In this document: positions 16,084 to 23,642 of the stretch, piece by piece | Layout: each line of letters opens with the position of its first letter | How positions within the stretch are numbered: the first letter of the stretch is position 1 | Source of the DNA: Actinomycetota bacterium | GTDB lineage: Bacteria; Actinomycetota; Actinomycetes; S36-B12 | Assembly: GCA_010029945.1 (NCBI GenBank) | Contig: RGQW01000002.1 | Location: forward strand, 1 to 37,307 | DNA: 37,307 nt | Direction of reading: 5' to 3' | The notes under the pieces: model-generated | The model's input: only the letters and a program-made list of their open reading frames with translations | The model's database searches: none | What the model was told of the DNA's origin: nothing | Program-made: the position numbers and the translations under genes

Positions 16084-17015
16084 GCGCTCTTCTCCTTGGG
16101 CAGGTTGCGGGTCAGGTAAACATCAAGGGCGGTCACCAGGGCGGCCACCACCAAGCCAAGGGCGATGGCGCCGAAGACGGCGACGTAGACCTTGGCCGGT
16201 TGCGAGGTGATCTGGCGCGCGTACTCAATCAGTAAGCGACCGATGCCCCCGCGAACACCGGTAGAGATCTCGGCGACCACCGTGCCGACGACGGAGGCTG
16301 CGGCGGAGACCTTCAGTGCCGGAACGATGTAGGGAATCGACGATGGGAAGCGGAGCTTGCGCACGGTTTGATTCGGCGTAGCCGCGTAGGAGCGCATGAG
16401 TTCCAGCGATGTCGGTGTTGGTGCCTGGAGTCCTCGCAACGCTCCCACCGACAGCGGGAAAAACGCCAGGTACGCGGCGATGAACATCACCGAGTAGGTG
16501 GTTGTCCACTTGATCGGTCCGATCTCGATCTGGTTGCCGATTCCGACGATGAGCGGTGCAAGTGCGATCAGGGGGACCGTTTGAGAAGCGATGACGAAGG
16601 GGAGTAGGCCTCGCTCCGCGAACAGGAACCGCTGCATGATGACCGCGAGAAGCAACCCGACCGCCACACCGATGAGGAAACCGCCGAAGGCGAGAAGCAG
16701 CGACCGGAACGTCGCGGCGATAACCGCGTCGAGGACGGTGTTCTCGGAGCCGCGGACTTCCGGCTCACCCATCGCCGCGAACATGGTCCACACGTGCGGC
16801 ATGGTCATGTCCGAGGTGTTCAGCGGCAGCGGAATGACGTTCCCCAGCGCCTTGACGAGCTCCCACATCACGATGACGAGGCCGACGCCGGCGAGCGCCC
16901 ACAGCAACGAGATGCCGCCGTTGCGGGCTCGTCGGGCGAAGGTTCGCGATCGTGCGGCACCCACCGAAGCCCCGTCCGCAGAGGTCTGCGGATCGGCGAT
17001 CGCAGTGTTGGTCAC
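16080..17015 (-). CDS. ABC transporter permease (SsuC/ThiX-like), second subunit
   Basis: A membrane subunit of 311 residues with a roughly 35-residue hydrophilic N-terminus and about six membrane segments (LWALAGVGLVIVMWELVKAL; LLLAFGGFLIGVAVGLLLAV and others). The EAA-like loop LQAPTPTSLELMRSYAATPN precedes the conserved LRFPSSIPYIVPALKVSAAA. It differs from its partner at 14480 in length and N-terminus but shares the fold. First gene of the transporter part, 52 nt after the F420-type oxidoreductase gene. Confidence 0.9.
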   Translation of the reverse strand: MTNTAIADPQTSADGASVGAARSRTFARRARNGGISLLWALAGVGLVIVMWELVKALGNVIPLPLNTSDMTMPHVWTMFAAMGEPEVRGSENTVLDAVIAATFRSLLLAFGGFLIGVAVGLLLAVIMQRFLFAERGLLPFVIASQTVPLIALAPLIVGIGNQIEIGPIKWTTTYSVMFIAAYLAFFPLSVGALRGLQAPTPTSLELMRSYAATPNQTVRKLRFPSSIPYIVPALKVSAAASVVGTVVAEISTGVRGGIGRLLIEYARQITSQPAKVYVAVFGAIALGLVVAALVTALDVYLTRNLPKEKSA

Positions 17016-17067
17016 CGGCGCTTCCCTTCGATGTCGCTGCGGATGGGTTGGTTGTGTGTCGTCAGAG

Positions 17068-18096
17068 TCAGGACTTCGCGAGCACCGTCTCTTGGATGGC
17101 CGGGATGACCTTTTCTCCGTACTGGGCCAGCGTGTGGTCCTTGTTGTCGTGCTGCAGGTACACCGCGAACTGATCGACCCCGAGCGCGCGGAGTTCCTCG
17201 AGGCGCCGCACGTGGTCGTCCGGGGTGCCGATGATGCAGAACCGATCGATGATCTCGTCCGGAACGAAGTCCGTGTGTGTGTTGCCGGCCTGCCCGTGCT
17301 GGTTGTAGTCGTATCCCTGGCGGTTCTTGATGTAGTCCGTCAACGCTTGGGGGACTGCACCGCTGTCGCCGTAGCGGTCGACGATGTCGGCAACGTGGTT
17401 GCCGACCATGCCGCCGAACCAGCGAAGTTGATCGCGTGCGTGTGCGTTTTGCTCATCGGACCCGTCGGTGATGTAGGCGGGTGCGGCGACGCAGTTGTAG
17501 ACCGCGTCGGCAGCGCGGCCAGCCTCGGCGGCGGCTGCGCGGACCGATCCGATGGTCCACTCGGCGATCGACGGATCGGCCAACTGAAGGATGAAGCCGT
17601 CTCCGACCTCTCCGGTGAGCGCCAGGACTTTGGGTCCGTAGGCGGCTACCCACACGTCACAGCGGGAGTCTCCCGCCCAGGGAAGGCGCAGGGTGGAGTC
17701 CTTGTAGTCAATGGCTTCGCCGTTGACCAGGCCCTTGATGTCGATGACGGCTTGGCGCAACTCGGCGACGGTGACCGGCTTGCCGTTGGTGACGCGAACC
17801 GCGGAGTCTCCGCGGCCAATGCCGATCACGGTCCTGTTGCCGTACATCTCGTTCAAGGTCGCGAATACCGACGCGGTGACCGTGATGTCCCGGGTGGCGG
17901 GGTTGGTCACCATGGGACCGATCTTGATCTTGCGGGTTTCATCAAGGATCTTGCTGTAAAGCACGTACGGCTCTTCCCACAGGATGTGGGAGTCGAACGT
18001 CCACACGTAGTCGAATCCGTAGGTCTCAGCCCGACGCGCCAGGTCGACGACGCGTGCGGCCGGGGGAGTGCACTGCAAGACGACTCCGATGTCCAT
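17068..18096 (-). CDS. Luciferase-like (F420-type) oxidoreductase
   Basis: A TIM-barrel flavin/F420 oxidoreductase of 342 residues. Seen: N-terminal MDIGVVLQ, then YGFDYVWTFDSHILWEEPYV, IGPMVTNPATRD (a frequent F420-LLM substrate-side strand), VIGIGRGDSAVR, VWVAAYGPKVLALTGEVGDG and C-terminal CIIGTPDDHVRRLEELRALG. It looks like the family named for Colwellia CPS_4043 (probable F420-dependent). Start ATG 18096 is set by AGGAGA just upstream; the open frame to 18381 is not real. It lies between MmsA and the importer in the pyrimidine operon, where no dihydropyrimidine dehydrogenase is present. A role in the first reduction, or in a RutA-like ring oxidation, is inference. Confidence 0.85.
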   Translation of the reverse strand: MDIGVVLQCTPPAARVVDLARRAETYGFDYVWTFDSHILWEEPYVLYSKILDETRKIKIGPMVTNPATRDITVTASVFATLNEMYGNRTVIGIGRGDSAVRVTNGKPVTVAELRQAVIDIKGLVNGEAIDYKDSTLRLPWAGDSRCDVWVAAYGPKVLALTGEVGDGFILQLADPSIAEWTIGSVRAAAAEAGRAADAVYNCVAAPAYITDGSDEQNAHARDQLRWFGGMVGNHVADIVDRYGDSGAVPQALTDYIKNRQGYDYNQHGQAGNTHTDFVPDEIIDRFCIIGTPDDHVRRLEELRALGVDQFAVYLQHDNKDHTLAQYGEKVIPAIQETVLAKS

Positions 18097-18142
18097 AACT
18101 TCTCCTGATCTCGGTGGTGAATGCCTACTTGGTGGAAGGTTT

Positions 18143-19630
18143 TTAGCGGGTCCGGGGGAATCCGAGGTCGACGGATGACGTTGCCGGATCGGGCCACCGT
18201 GAGGTGACCGTCTTGGTCCGGGTGTAGAAGTCGATGCCGGCCGGGCCGTACATGTTCGCGTCACCGAACAGCGAGGCTTTCCATCCGCCGAAGCTGTAGT
18301 ACGCGACGGGCACAGGGATCGGGACGTTGATTCCCACCATGCCCACCTGGATGTCGAACTGGAACTGGCGGGCGGCTCCACCGTCTCGAGTGAAGATCGC
18401 CGTGCCGTTGCCGTATTGGTGATCGTTGATCAGCGTCACGGCTTCCTCGTAGGTGTCGACCCGGGTGATCGACAGAACCGGGCCGAAGATCTCCTCGTCG
18501 TAGGCCTTCATGCCGGGCTTGACGTTGTCGATCAAGGACGGTGCCAGGAAGAAGCCGTCCTCGGGCAGATCGTTCTCTCGGCCGTCGACAACGACGGTCG
18601 CTCCCTCACCCGGCGCTCCGGCCACGTAGGAGGCGACCTTGTCGCGGTGCTCGCGGGTGATCAGCGGACCCATCTCGGCATCAGGGTCTGTTCCCGGTCC
18701 GACCTTCAACTTCGGAAGGCGAGCCGAAATGGCATCAACGAGCTTGTCGCCCGCATCACCAACAGCGACCACCACGGAAATGGCCATGCAGCGTTCGCCG
18801 GCAGAACCGTAGCCCGCGCTGACGGCCGCATCGGCCGCCATGTCGATGTCGGCGTCGGGGAGAACGATCATGTGGTTCTTGGCGCCGCCGAGCGCTTGGA
18901 CGCGCTTGCCGTTCGCCGTTCCGGTCGAGTAGATGTACTTCGCGATCGGGGTCGAGCCGACGAACGACACCGCGGCGATGTCGGGGTGGTCGAGGATTCG
19001 ATCAACGGCGACCTTGTCTCCCTGCACGATGTTGAACACGCCCTCGGGCAGACCCGCTTGCCGGAGCAGATCGGCGATGAACAACGTGACCGAGGGATCC
19101 TTCTCGCTCGGCTTCAACACGAAGGTGTTTCCGGTGGCGATGGCATTGGCGAACATCCACATCGGCACCATCGCGGGGAAGTTGAACGGGGTTATGCCGG
19201 CCACCACGCCGAGCGGCTGACGAATAGAGAAGACATCGACTCCGCTGGAGGCCTGCTCGGAGAAGTTCCCCTTCATCAACTGCGGGATGCCGCAGGCGAA
19301 TTCGATGTTCTCGATTCCCCGGGCCAGCTCGCCGGCGGCGTCGCTGGGCACCTTGCCGTGCTCAATCGACACCAGTTCGGCGATCTTGTCCCGATTGGCA
19401 ACGACGAGCTGATGGAAGTTGAACATGACTTCCGCGCGTCGCGACAAGGAAGCCGAACGCCACGTGGTGAAGGCCTCTTTGGCGGCGGCGACGGCGGCGT
19501 CGACTTCCGACACGCTCGCCAAGCCGACCTGCGCCTGCTGCTCACCGGTCGCGGGGTTGTAGACCGGTCCGAAGTTGCCGGAGGTGGATCCCACCTCGGC
19601 GTTGTTGATCCAGTGGTTGATGGTGCGCAA
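18143..19630 (-). CDS. mmsA: CoA-acylating methylmalonate/malonate semialdehyde dehydrogenase
   Basis: Converts malonate semialdehyde to acetyl-CoA, or methylmalonate semialdehyde to propionyl-CoA, with NAD and CoA and loss of CO2. ALDH fold: ITPFNFPAMVPMWMFANAIA, FVGSTPIAKYIY and nucleophile C281 in AGERCMAIS. The general-base Glu motif of ordinary ALDHs is replaced by ALGGAKNH, as expected for MMSDHs. I start at TTG 19630 (LRTINHWINN, the family N-terminus) because AGGAGA lies 6 nt upstream; an ATG at 19645 in the same frame would contain that ribosome site. In this operon it would finish degradation of beta-alanine or beta-aminoisobutyrate from uracil or thymine. Confidence 0.93.
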   Translation of the reverse strand: MRTINHWINNAEVGSTSGNFGPVYNPATGEQQAQVGLASVSEVDAAVAAAKEAFTTWRSASLSRRAEVMFNFHQLVVANRDKIAELVSIEHGKVPSDAAGELARGIENIEFACGIPQLMKGNFSEQASSGVDVFSIRQPLGVVAGITPFNFPAMVPMWMFANAIATGNTFVLKPSEKDPSVTLFIADLLRQAGLPEGVFNIVQGDKVAVDRILDHPDIAAVSFVGSTPIAKYIYSTGTANGKRVQALGGAKNHMIVLPDADIDMAADAAVSAGYGSAGERCMAISVVVAVGDAGDKLVDAISARLPKLKVGPGTDPDAEMGPLITREHRDKVASYVAGAPGEGATVVVDGRENDLPEDGFFLAPSLIDNVKPGMKAYDEEIFGPVLSITRVDTYEEAVTLINDHQYGNGTAIFTRDGGAARQFQFDIQVGMVGINVPIPVPVAYYSFGGWKASLFGDANMYGPAGIDFYTRTKTVTSRWPDPATSSVDLGFPRTR

Positions 19631-19672
19631 CGTGTGTCTCCTCATTCGTGATCGTGCGTGGTACGTGCGTGT

Positions 19673-20874
19673 TTAGACGAGGTACTGGTTCATACCGCGC
19701 TTGAGGTACTGACCGTGCCCTTTGCTGCCGAGGTACTCGTCGTTGTCGATGACCACCTTGCCTCGGGAGAGAACAGTGTCGACGTGACCGTCGATATCGA
19801 AGCCCTCCCAGGCAGCGTGATCCATGTTCATGTGGTGCTTCTTGTCGATGCCGATCTCGGTACGGCCGGCCGGGTCGTAGATGACGATGTCGGCATCCGA
19901 CCCGGGCGCAATGATTCCCTTGCGCGGGTACAGGCCGAACATGCGTGCCGGTGTGGTGGCGGTGATCTCCACCCAGCGCTCCAACGTGATCTCTCCGTCG
20001 ACGACGCCTTGGAAGATCAAGTCCATCCGGTGCTCGACGGAGCCGATGCCGTTGGGGATCTTGGAGAAGTCTCCAACGCCGAGTTCCTTCTGCTCCTTCA
20101 TGCAGAACGGGCAGTGGTCCGTCGAGACGATCGACAGATCGTTCGTGCGCAGGTAGCGCCACAGTTCCTTCTGGTGCTCCTCGGCCTTGGATCGCAGCGG
20201 CGTGGAGCACACCCACTTGGCGCCTTCGAATCCTGGCTGAGAGAGATGATCCTCCAGCGACAGGTACAGGTACTGCGGGCAGGTTTCTCCGAAAACGTTC
20301 CACGCGTCGTCGCGGGCTTCTTGCAGAACCTTGACGGCTTGCTTTGCCGACATGTGCACGATGTACAGGGGCGTATTCGTCATCTTGGCCAGCATGATCG
20401 CGCGGTTGGTGGCCTCCTGCCCTCGTCGACGAGTTCGTCCATCGCCTTCAACGAGTCGTCGTCGACCCCGCCGATGATCTGGTGGAAGCCGTAATCGATG
20501 GCGCACTCGCCGTCGGCCTTGGCGTGCCAGGCAGCCAGAGAGTCCTGCACCCGCTCCCCGTACTTTTGTACGGCGAAGTCGATGATGGTGGTGGTGCCAC
20601 CCCAGGCCGCAGCTCGGGTGCCGGTCTCGAAGGTGTCCGATGCGAACGTCCCACCGAAGGGCAGCTCCATGTGGGTGTGAACATCCACGCCACCGGGGAT
20701 GACGTACTTCCCCTGCGCGTCGAAGACCTGCTCAGCACTCGCGGCGAGATCGGCGCCGAGGGAGGTGTCTCCGGGTGCCACGACCGCGGCAATCGTCTCG
20801 CCGTCGATGAGGACATCGGCTTGGTAGCTACCGGTCGCCGAGACGACGGTGCCGTTCTTGATCAGGATCGTCAT
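19673..20874 (-). pseudogene. hydA: Dihydropyrimidinase with out-of-frame internal deletion
   Basis: A cyclic amidohydrolase (dihydropyrimidinase/D-hydantoinase) opening dihydrouracil to N-carbamoyl-beta-alanine. The N-terminal part (ATG 20874, ribosome site GAGGAGG) has MTILIKNGTVVSA, GGVDVHTHMELPFGG with the metal HxH, and AWGGTTTIIDFAVQ, and runs to MDELVDEG near 20420. The C-terminal part is in another frame from about 20420: EATNRAIMLAKM, IVHMSA, WVCSTPLRS, STDHCPF, ending GMNQYLV at 19673. Relatives have about 70-75 more codons at the join, carrying the carboxylated lysine (SFKLFMAY region) and the HAEN histidine. Both are absent, so the encoded product cannot build the binuclear metal site. 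It may be a true pseudogene or an assembly collapse; neighbours of the pathway look intact. Confidence 0.88.
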
Positions 20875-20920
20875 GGTTCTTCCTCCTCGCTGATGCTTCT
20901 CCTGCTGGTGCTCGAGCTGT

Positions 20921-20953
20921 CGTGCTGCTGCCGTGCTGCTGCCGTGCTGCTGT
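20921..20953 (-). repeat. Three tandem 11-bp units in the nitrilase-hydA gap
   Basis: CGTGCTGCTGC occurs at 20921-20931 and 20932-20942, with a third copy ending in T at 20943-20953 (written on + strand). It lies in the 102-nt untranslated spacer between the two genes and yields GCAGCAGC-type repeats in the mRNA. Confidence 0.75.
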
Positions 20954-20976
20954 CGATCAGCCGCCGTTAGGGAAAA

Positions 20977-21813
20977 CTATGGCCGAACCAGGTCGTCGTA
21001 TGCATCCGGTCGGCGATCTCGGTAGAACGCCCAGCGGTTGCGCACCGTGGTGATCAAGTCGAGATCAAGGTCCCGCACGATCAATTCCGCCTTGTAGGGG
21101 TCACCTTTCTCCCCGACGTAGCTCCCCTCGGGATCCACGAAGTAGGACTGGCCGTAGAAGTCGTCGTCGCCGAGAGGCTCGATGCCCACCCGGTTGATGG
21201 CCCCGACGTAATACTCGTTGGCCACTGCCGCAGCCGGCTGCTCGATGCTCCACAGGTACTGAGACAACCCGCGCGAGGTGGCCGAGGGGTTGAACACGAT
21301 CTGGGCGCCGTTGAGGCCGAGCGCGCGCCATCCCTCCGGGAAGTGGCGGTCGTAGCAGATGTAGACGCCGACCTTGCCGACCGCGGTGTCGAAGACCGGG
21401 TAGCCGCCGTTGCCGGGACGGAAGTAGAACTTTTCCCAGAACCCATTCACGTGCGGGATGTGCTGCTTGCGGTACTTGCCCAGGTATGAGCCGTCGGCGT
21501 CGAGCACTGCGGCGGTGTTGTAGAGGAAGCCGGGTCCGGCGTCTTCGTAGACCGGCAGCACCATCACCATGTTCAGTTCCTTGGCCAAGGCCTGGAAGCG
21601 CTCGACGACGGGACCGGGGACTGCTTCGGCGTACTCGTAGAACTGCGTGTCCTGCACCTGGCAGAAGTAGGGGCCGTAGAACAACTCTTGGAAGCAGATG
21701 ACCTGTGTGCCCTGCTTGGCTGCCTCGCGGGCGTACTCCTCATGCTTGACGATCATCGACTCTTTGTCGCCGGTCCAATCGGTTTGGACTAGCGCAGCGC
21801 GAACGACGCTCAT
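20977..21813 (-). CDS. Beta-ureidopropionase-like nitrilase superfamily hydrolase
   Basis: Carbon-nitrogen hydrolase of 278 residues. The catalytic triad is visible: E43 (FQELFYG), K116 (GKYRKQHIP) and C153 (ICYDRHFPEG). Expected reaction: N-carbamoyl-beta-alanine to beta-alanine, CO2 and ammonia, because the next gene in the operon is a dihydropyrimidinase. An N-carbamoylputrescine amidase role is the main alternative in view of the polyamine genes nearby. I start at ATG 21813 (MSVVRAALVQTDW), with AGGAAGGCAGGA upstream; the open frame to 21909 lies in the promoter region. First gene of the eight-gene minus operon and divergent from the MocR regulator. Confidence 0.88.
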   Translation of the reverse strand: MSVVRAALVQTDWTGDKESMIVKHEEYAREAAKQGTQVICFQELFYGPYFCQVQDTQFYEYAEAVPGPVVERFQALAKELNMVMVLPVYEDAGPGFLYNTAAVLDADGSYLGKYRKQHIPHVNGFWEKFYFRPGNGGYPVFDTAVGKVGVYICYDRHFPEGWRALGLNGAQIVFNPSATSRGLSQYLWSIEQPAAAVANEYYVGAINRVGIEPLGDDDFYGQSYFVDPEGSYVGEKGDPYKAELIVRDLDLDLITTVRNRWAFYRDRRPDAYDDLVRP

Positions 21814-21896
21814 GGCTTTCCTGCCTTCCTCGCAGTCTGGTCTGCCGGCCTCAGCGACTACTCGTCTGAGCCCGAGAACCTGTTTTGTGATTCCGT

Positions 21897-21926
21897 ACCC
21901 TAGACGCAAAAGATTGTGTTACAACA
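21897..21926 (-). promoter_or_regulatory. Candidate promoter of the pyrimidine operon
   Basis: On the minus strand TTGTAA (21926-21921) and TAGGGT (21902-21897) are separated by 16 bp, an acceptable sigma-70-type spacing, about 84 bp upstream of the nitrilase ATG. The -35 element overlaps the GTTACAAC repeat that I propose as the MocR operator, so the regulator could block or activate here. Confidence 0.4.
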
Positions 21927-21950
21927 CCTGTTTGACAAACTTGTTACACG
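21916..21950. promoter_or_regulatory. Candidate MocR operator A
   Basis: The region contains GTTACAAC (21918-21925) running into ACCTGT, then TTGACAAAC, then GTTACACG (21943-21950). The same word order, GTTACRAC-ACCTGT-...-GTTACAAC, recurs at 23512-23548 upstream of the next aldehyde dehydrogenase. GTGTT-AC-AACAC (21916-21927) is also a near-perfect dyad. It lies between the divergent nitrilase operon and the MocR gene. Confidence 0.5.
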
Positions 21951-22040
21951 TTCATGTCGCGCTCGCAAACGAGCCCGGCAGCGGGCATGTGAAGGGCCGC
22001 CTGGCGGCCACGACAGGGTGATGGACAGGGAGGTGGGGTC

Positions 22041-23444
22041 GTGACGGTGACCGTCCCTGCCACCGGAATCTCGGTTCCGGCCGAGTCGGTCGCGGCCTTC
22101 GTCGAGGATCGATCCCCCCGGGGTATCGCGGCGGCCGTTCACCGAATGATCCGGGCGGGGCAGGTTCAGCCCGGAGATCGGCTGCCGACCGTCCGTGACC
22201 TGGCCCAGCACCTCGGCGTCAGTCCGGCGACAGTCAGCGAAGCGTGGCAGGCGCTCGGTGCCGTCGGTGCCATTCACGCCCGCGGCCGGGCCGGGACTTT
22301 CGTCCGGGACGTGGCCGAGCCCACCCGGCCGACCCGATACCTCGGGATCGGGGGAGCACCGAGCACCGAGGAATCCGCCGCACTGGATCTGTCCACGGGA
22401 ACCCCGGACCCCGCGTTGCTGCCGGCCCTGCACGAAGCGGTCGAGCGATTCACCTCCGGCGCGACAGCCTGGACGTCGAGTTATCTCGACGAGCCGGTAC
22501 TCCCTGCACTGCGTGAGCACCTCGAGCAGTCGTGGCCCTTCCGAGCCCAGCGGATGACCGTCGTGGACGGCGCCCTCGACGGGCTGTCGCGAATCGTCGA
22601 TCAGCTGGTCGGCCTCGGCGACCGGGTGATCATGGAGTCACCGGGATTCCCGCCCCTGATCGACCTACTGGATCGCGCCGGCGCCGACGTGATCCCGGTC
22701 GCGATCGACGAACAAGGCGTGATCCCTGCGTACCTAGCTCGGGCTCTGCGCTCGGCACCGGTGGCGGTGTTCCTGCAGCCGCGAGCACACAACCCCACCG
22801 GTACGTCGATGACCCGGTTGCGTTCGAGTCAGCTCGCGGAAGTGCTCGCGGGCAGCCGCGCGTGGGTGATCGAGGACGATCACTGCGGCGACATATCGCT
22901 GGCAGAGGATGTGAGCATCGGTCAGTTCCTGCCGGACCGTTGCGTGCACATACGTAGTTACTCCAAATCGCACGGACCGGATCTGCGTATCGCCGCGGTC
23001 GGTGGAGCGGCCGAGGTCATCGACCCGATGATGGCCCGGCGCATGCTCGGCCCGGGTTGGACGAGCCGACTTTTGCAGGCCGTGTTGCTTGACCTGCTCA
23101 CGCACGCCGATCCGCAGGAGACCGTCCGGCAGGCCCGCATCGCTTACACCCGTCGAGGCACGTTGTTGCGGGAGAAGCTCAAGGATCGTGGAATCGCGGC
23201 GAGCCCGGGTGACGGCATCAACGTGTGGATCCCGGTCGAGGACGAGAGGTCGGCCCTGATCACGTTGGCTGCCGCCGGCATTCGGGTGGCGCCGGGATCA
23301 CCTTTCGTCGTGACCGCAGACAGCACGACCGGAGATGCAATTCGGGTGACGACGGGTCGTCTGCCGGACGACGAAGATCGGATCGAGGACGTCGCTAACA
23401 TCATCGCCCGAGCGGCGGGCTCTGCCGGCGGCGCACTGCGCTAG
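22041..23444 (+). CDS. MocR family regulator (GntR domain fused to aminotransferase domain)
   Basis: A 467-residue regulator of the MocR/GabR subfamily. The GntR winged helix is at about residues 22-92: VHRMIRAGQVQPGDRLPTVR, DLAQHLGVSPATVSEAWQAL, ARGRAGTFV. A fold-type I aminotransferase domain follows, with PLP lysine K309 in SYSKSHGPDLRI and ARAHNPTG-type substrate motif PRAHNPTGTSM. Such proteins sense PLP adducts with amines or amino acids (GABA in GabR) and bind direct repeats. GTG 22041 follows GGGAGG. Divergent from the pyrimidine operon and upstream of an aminobutyraldehyde-type dehydrogenase, so GABA, beta-alanine or an aldehyde adduct are plausible signals. Confidence 0.92.
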   Translation: MTVTVPATGISVPAESVAAFVEDRSPRGIAAAVHRMIRAGQVQPGDRLPTVRDLAQHLGVSPATVSEAWQALGAVGAIHARGRAGTFVRDVAEPTRPTRYLGIGGAPSTEESAALDLSTGTPDPALLPALHEAVERFTSGATAWTSSYLDEPVLPALREHLEQSWPFRAQRMTVVDGALDGLSRIVDQLVGLGDRVIMESPGFPPLIDLLDRAGADVIPVAIDEQGVIPAYLARALRSAPVAVFLQPRAHNPTGTSMTRLRSSQLAEVLAGSRAWVIEDDHCGDISLAEDVSIGQFLPDRCVHIRSYSKSHGPDLRIAAVGGAAEVIDPMMARRMLGPGWTSRLLQAVLLDLLTHADPQETVRQARIAYTRRGTLLREKLKDRGIAASPGDGINVWIPVEDERSALITLAAAGIRVAPGSPFVVTADSTTGDAIRVTTGRLPDDEDRIEDVANIIARAAGSAGGALR

Positions 23445-23511
23445 CGCCGAACGGTAGTCCCGAACGAGCGGGTTTCCACCCTCGAACGGAGCGCCCGATG
23501 AATCGCTGGCT

Positions 23512-23549
23512 GTTACGACACACCTGTCGATACAACGGTCGTTACAACG
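23512..23549. promoter_or_regulatory. Candidate MocR operator B upstream of the aldehyde dehydrogenase
   Basis: Contains GTTACGAC (23512), ACACCTGT (23520), GATACAAC (23529) and GTTACAAC (23541): three direct copies of a GWTACRAC word, with the CCTGT word shared with operator A. A TATAAC -10-like box at 23585-23590 lies about 35 bp downstream, so the site would be at an activator position. Confidence 0.5.
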
Positions 23550-23642
23550 GTCCTCACTTCATGCCCCAGCGGCCACGGTGACGCTATAACGTGGTGCGCG
23601 GCAGATCTGCCACGCCCGGAACGAGTCGAAGGAGTGACAACG

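Noticed and set aside
16591..18108. A 505-codon + strand open frame across a permease and the luciferase-like gene
   Set aside because: It is antisense to two clearly conserved proteins and its translation shows no domain pattern.
18097..18381. N-terminal extension of the luciferase-like oxidoreductase
   Set aside because: It overlaps the mmsA 3' end out of frame and is Ser/Pro/Arg-rich, and a good ribosome site marks ATG 18096.
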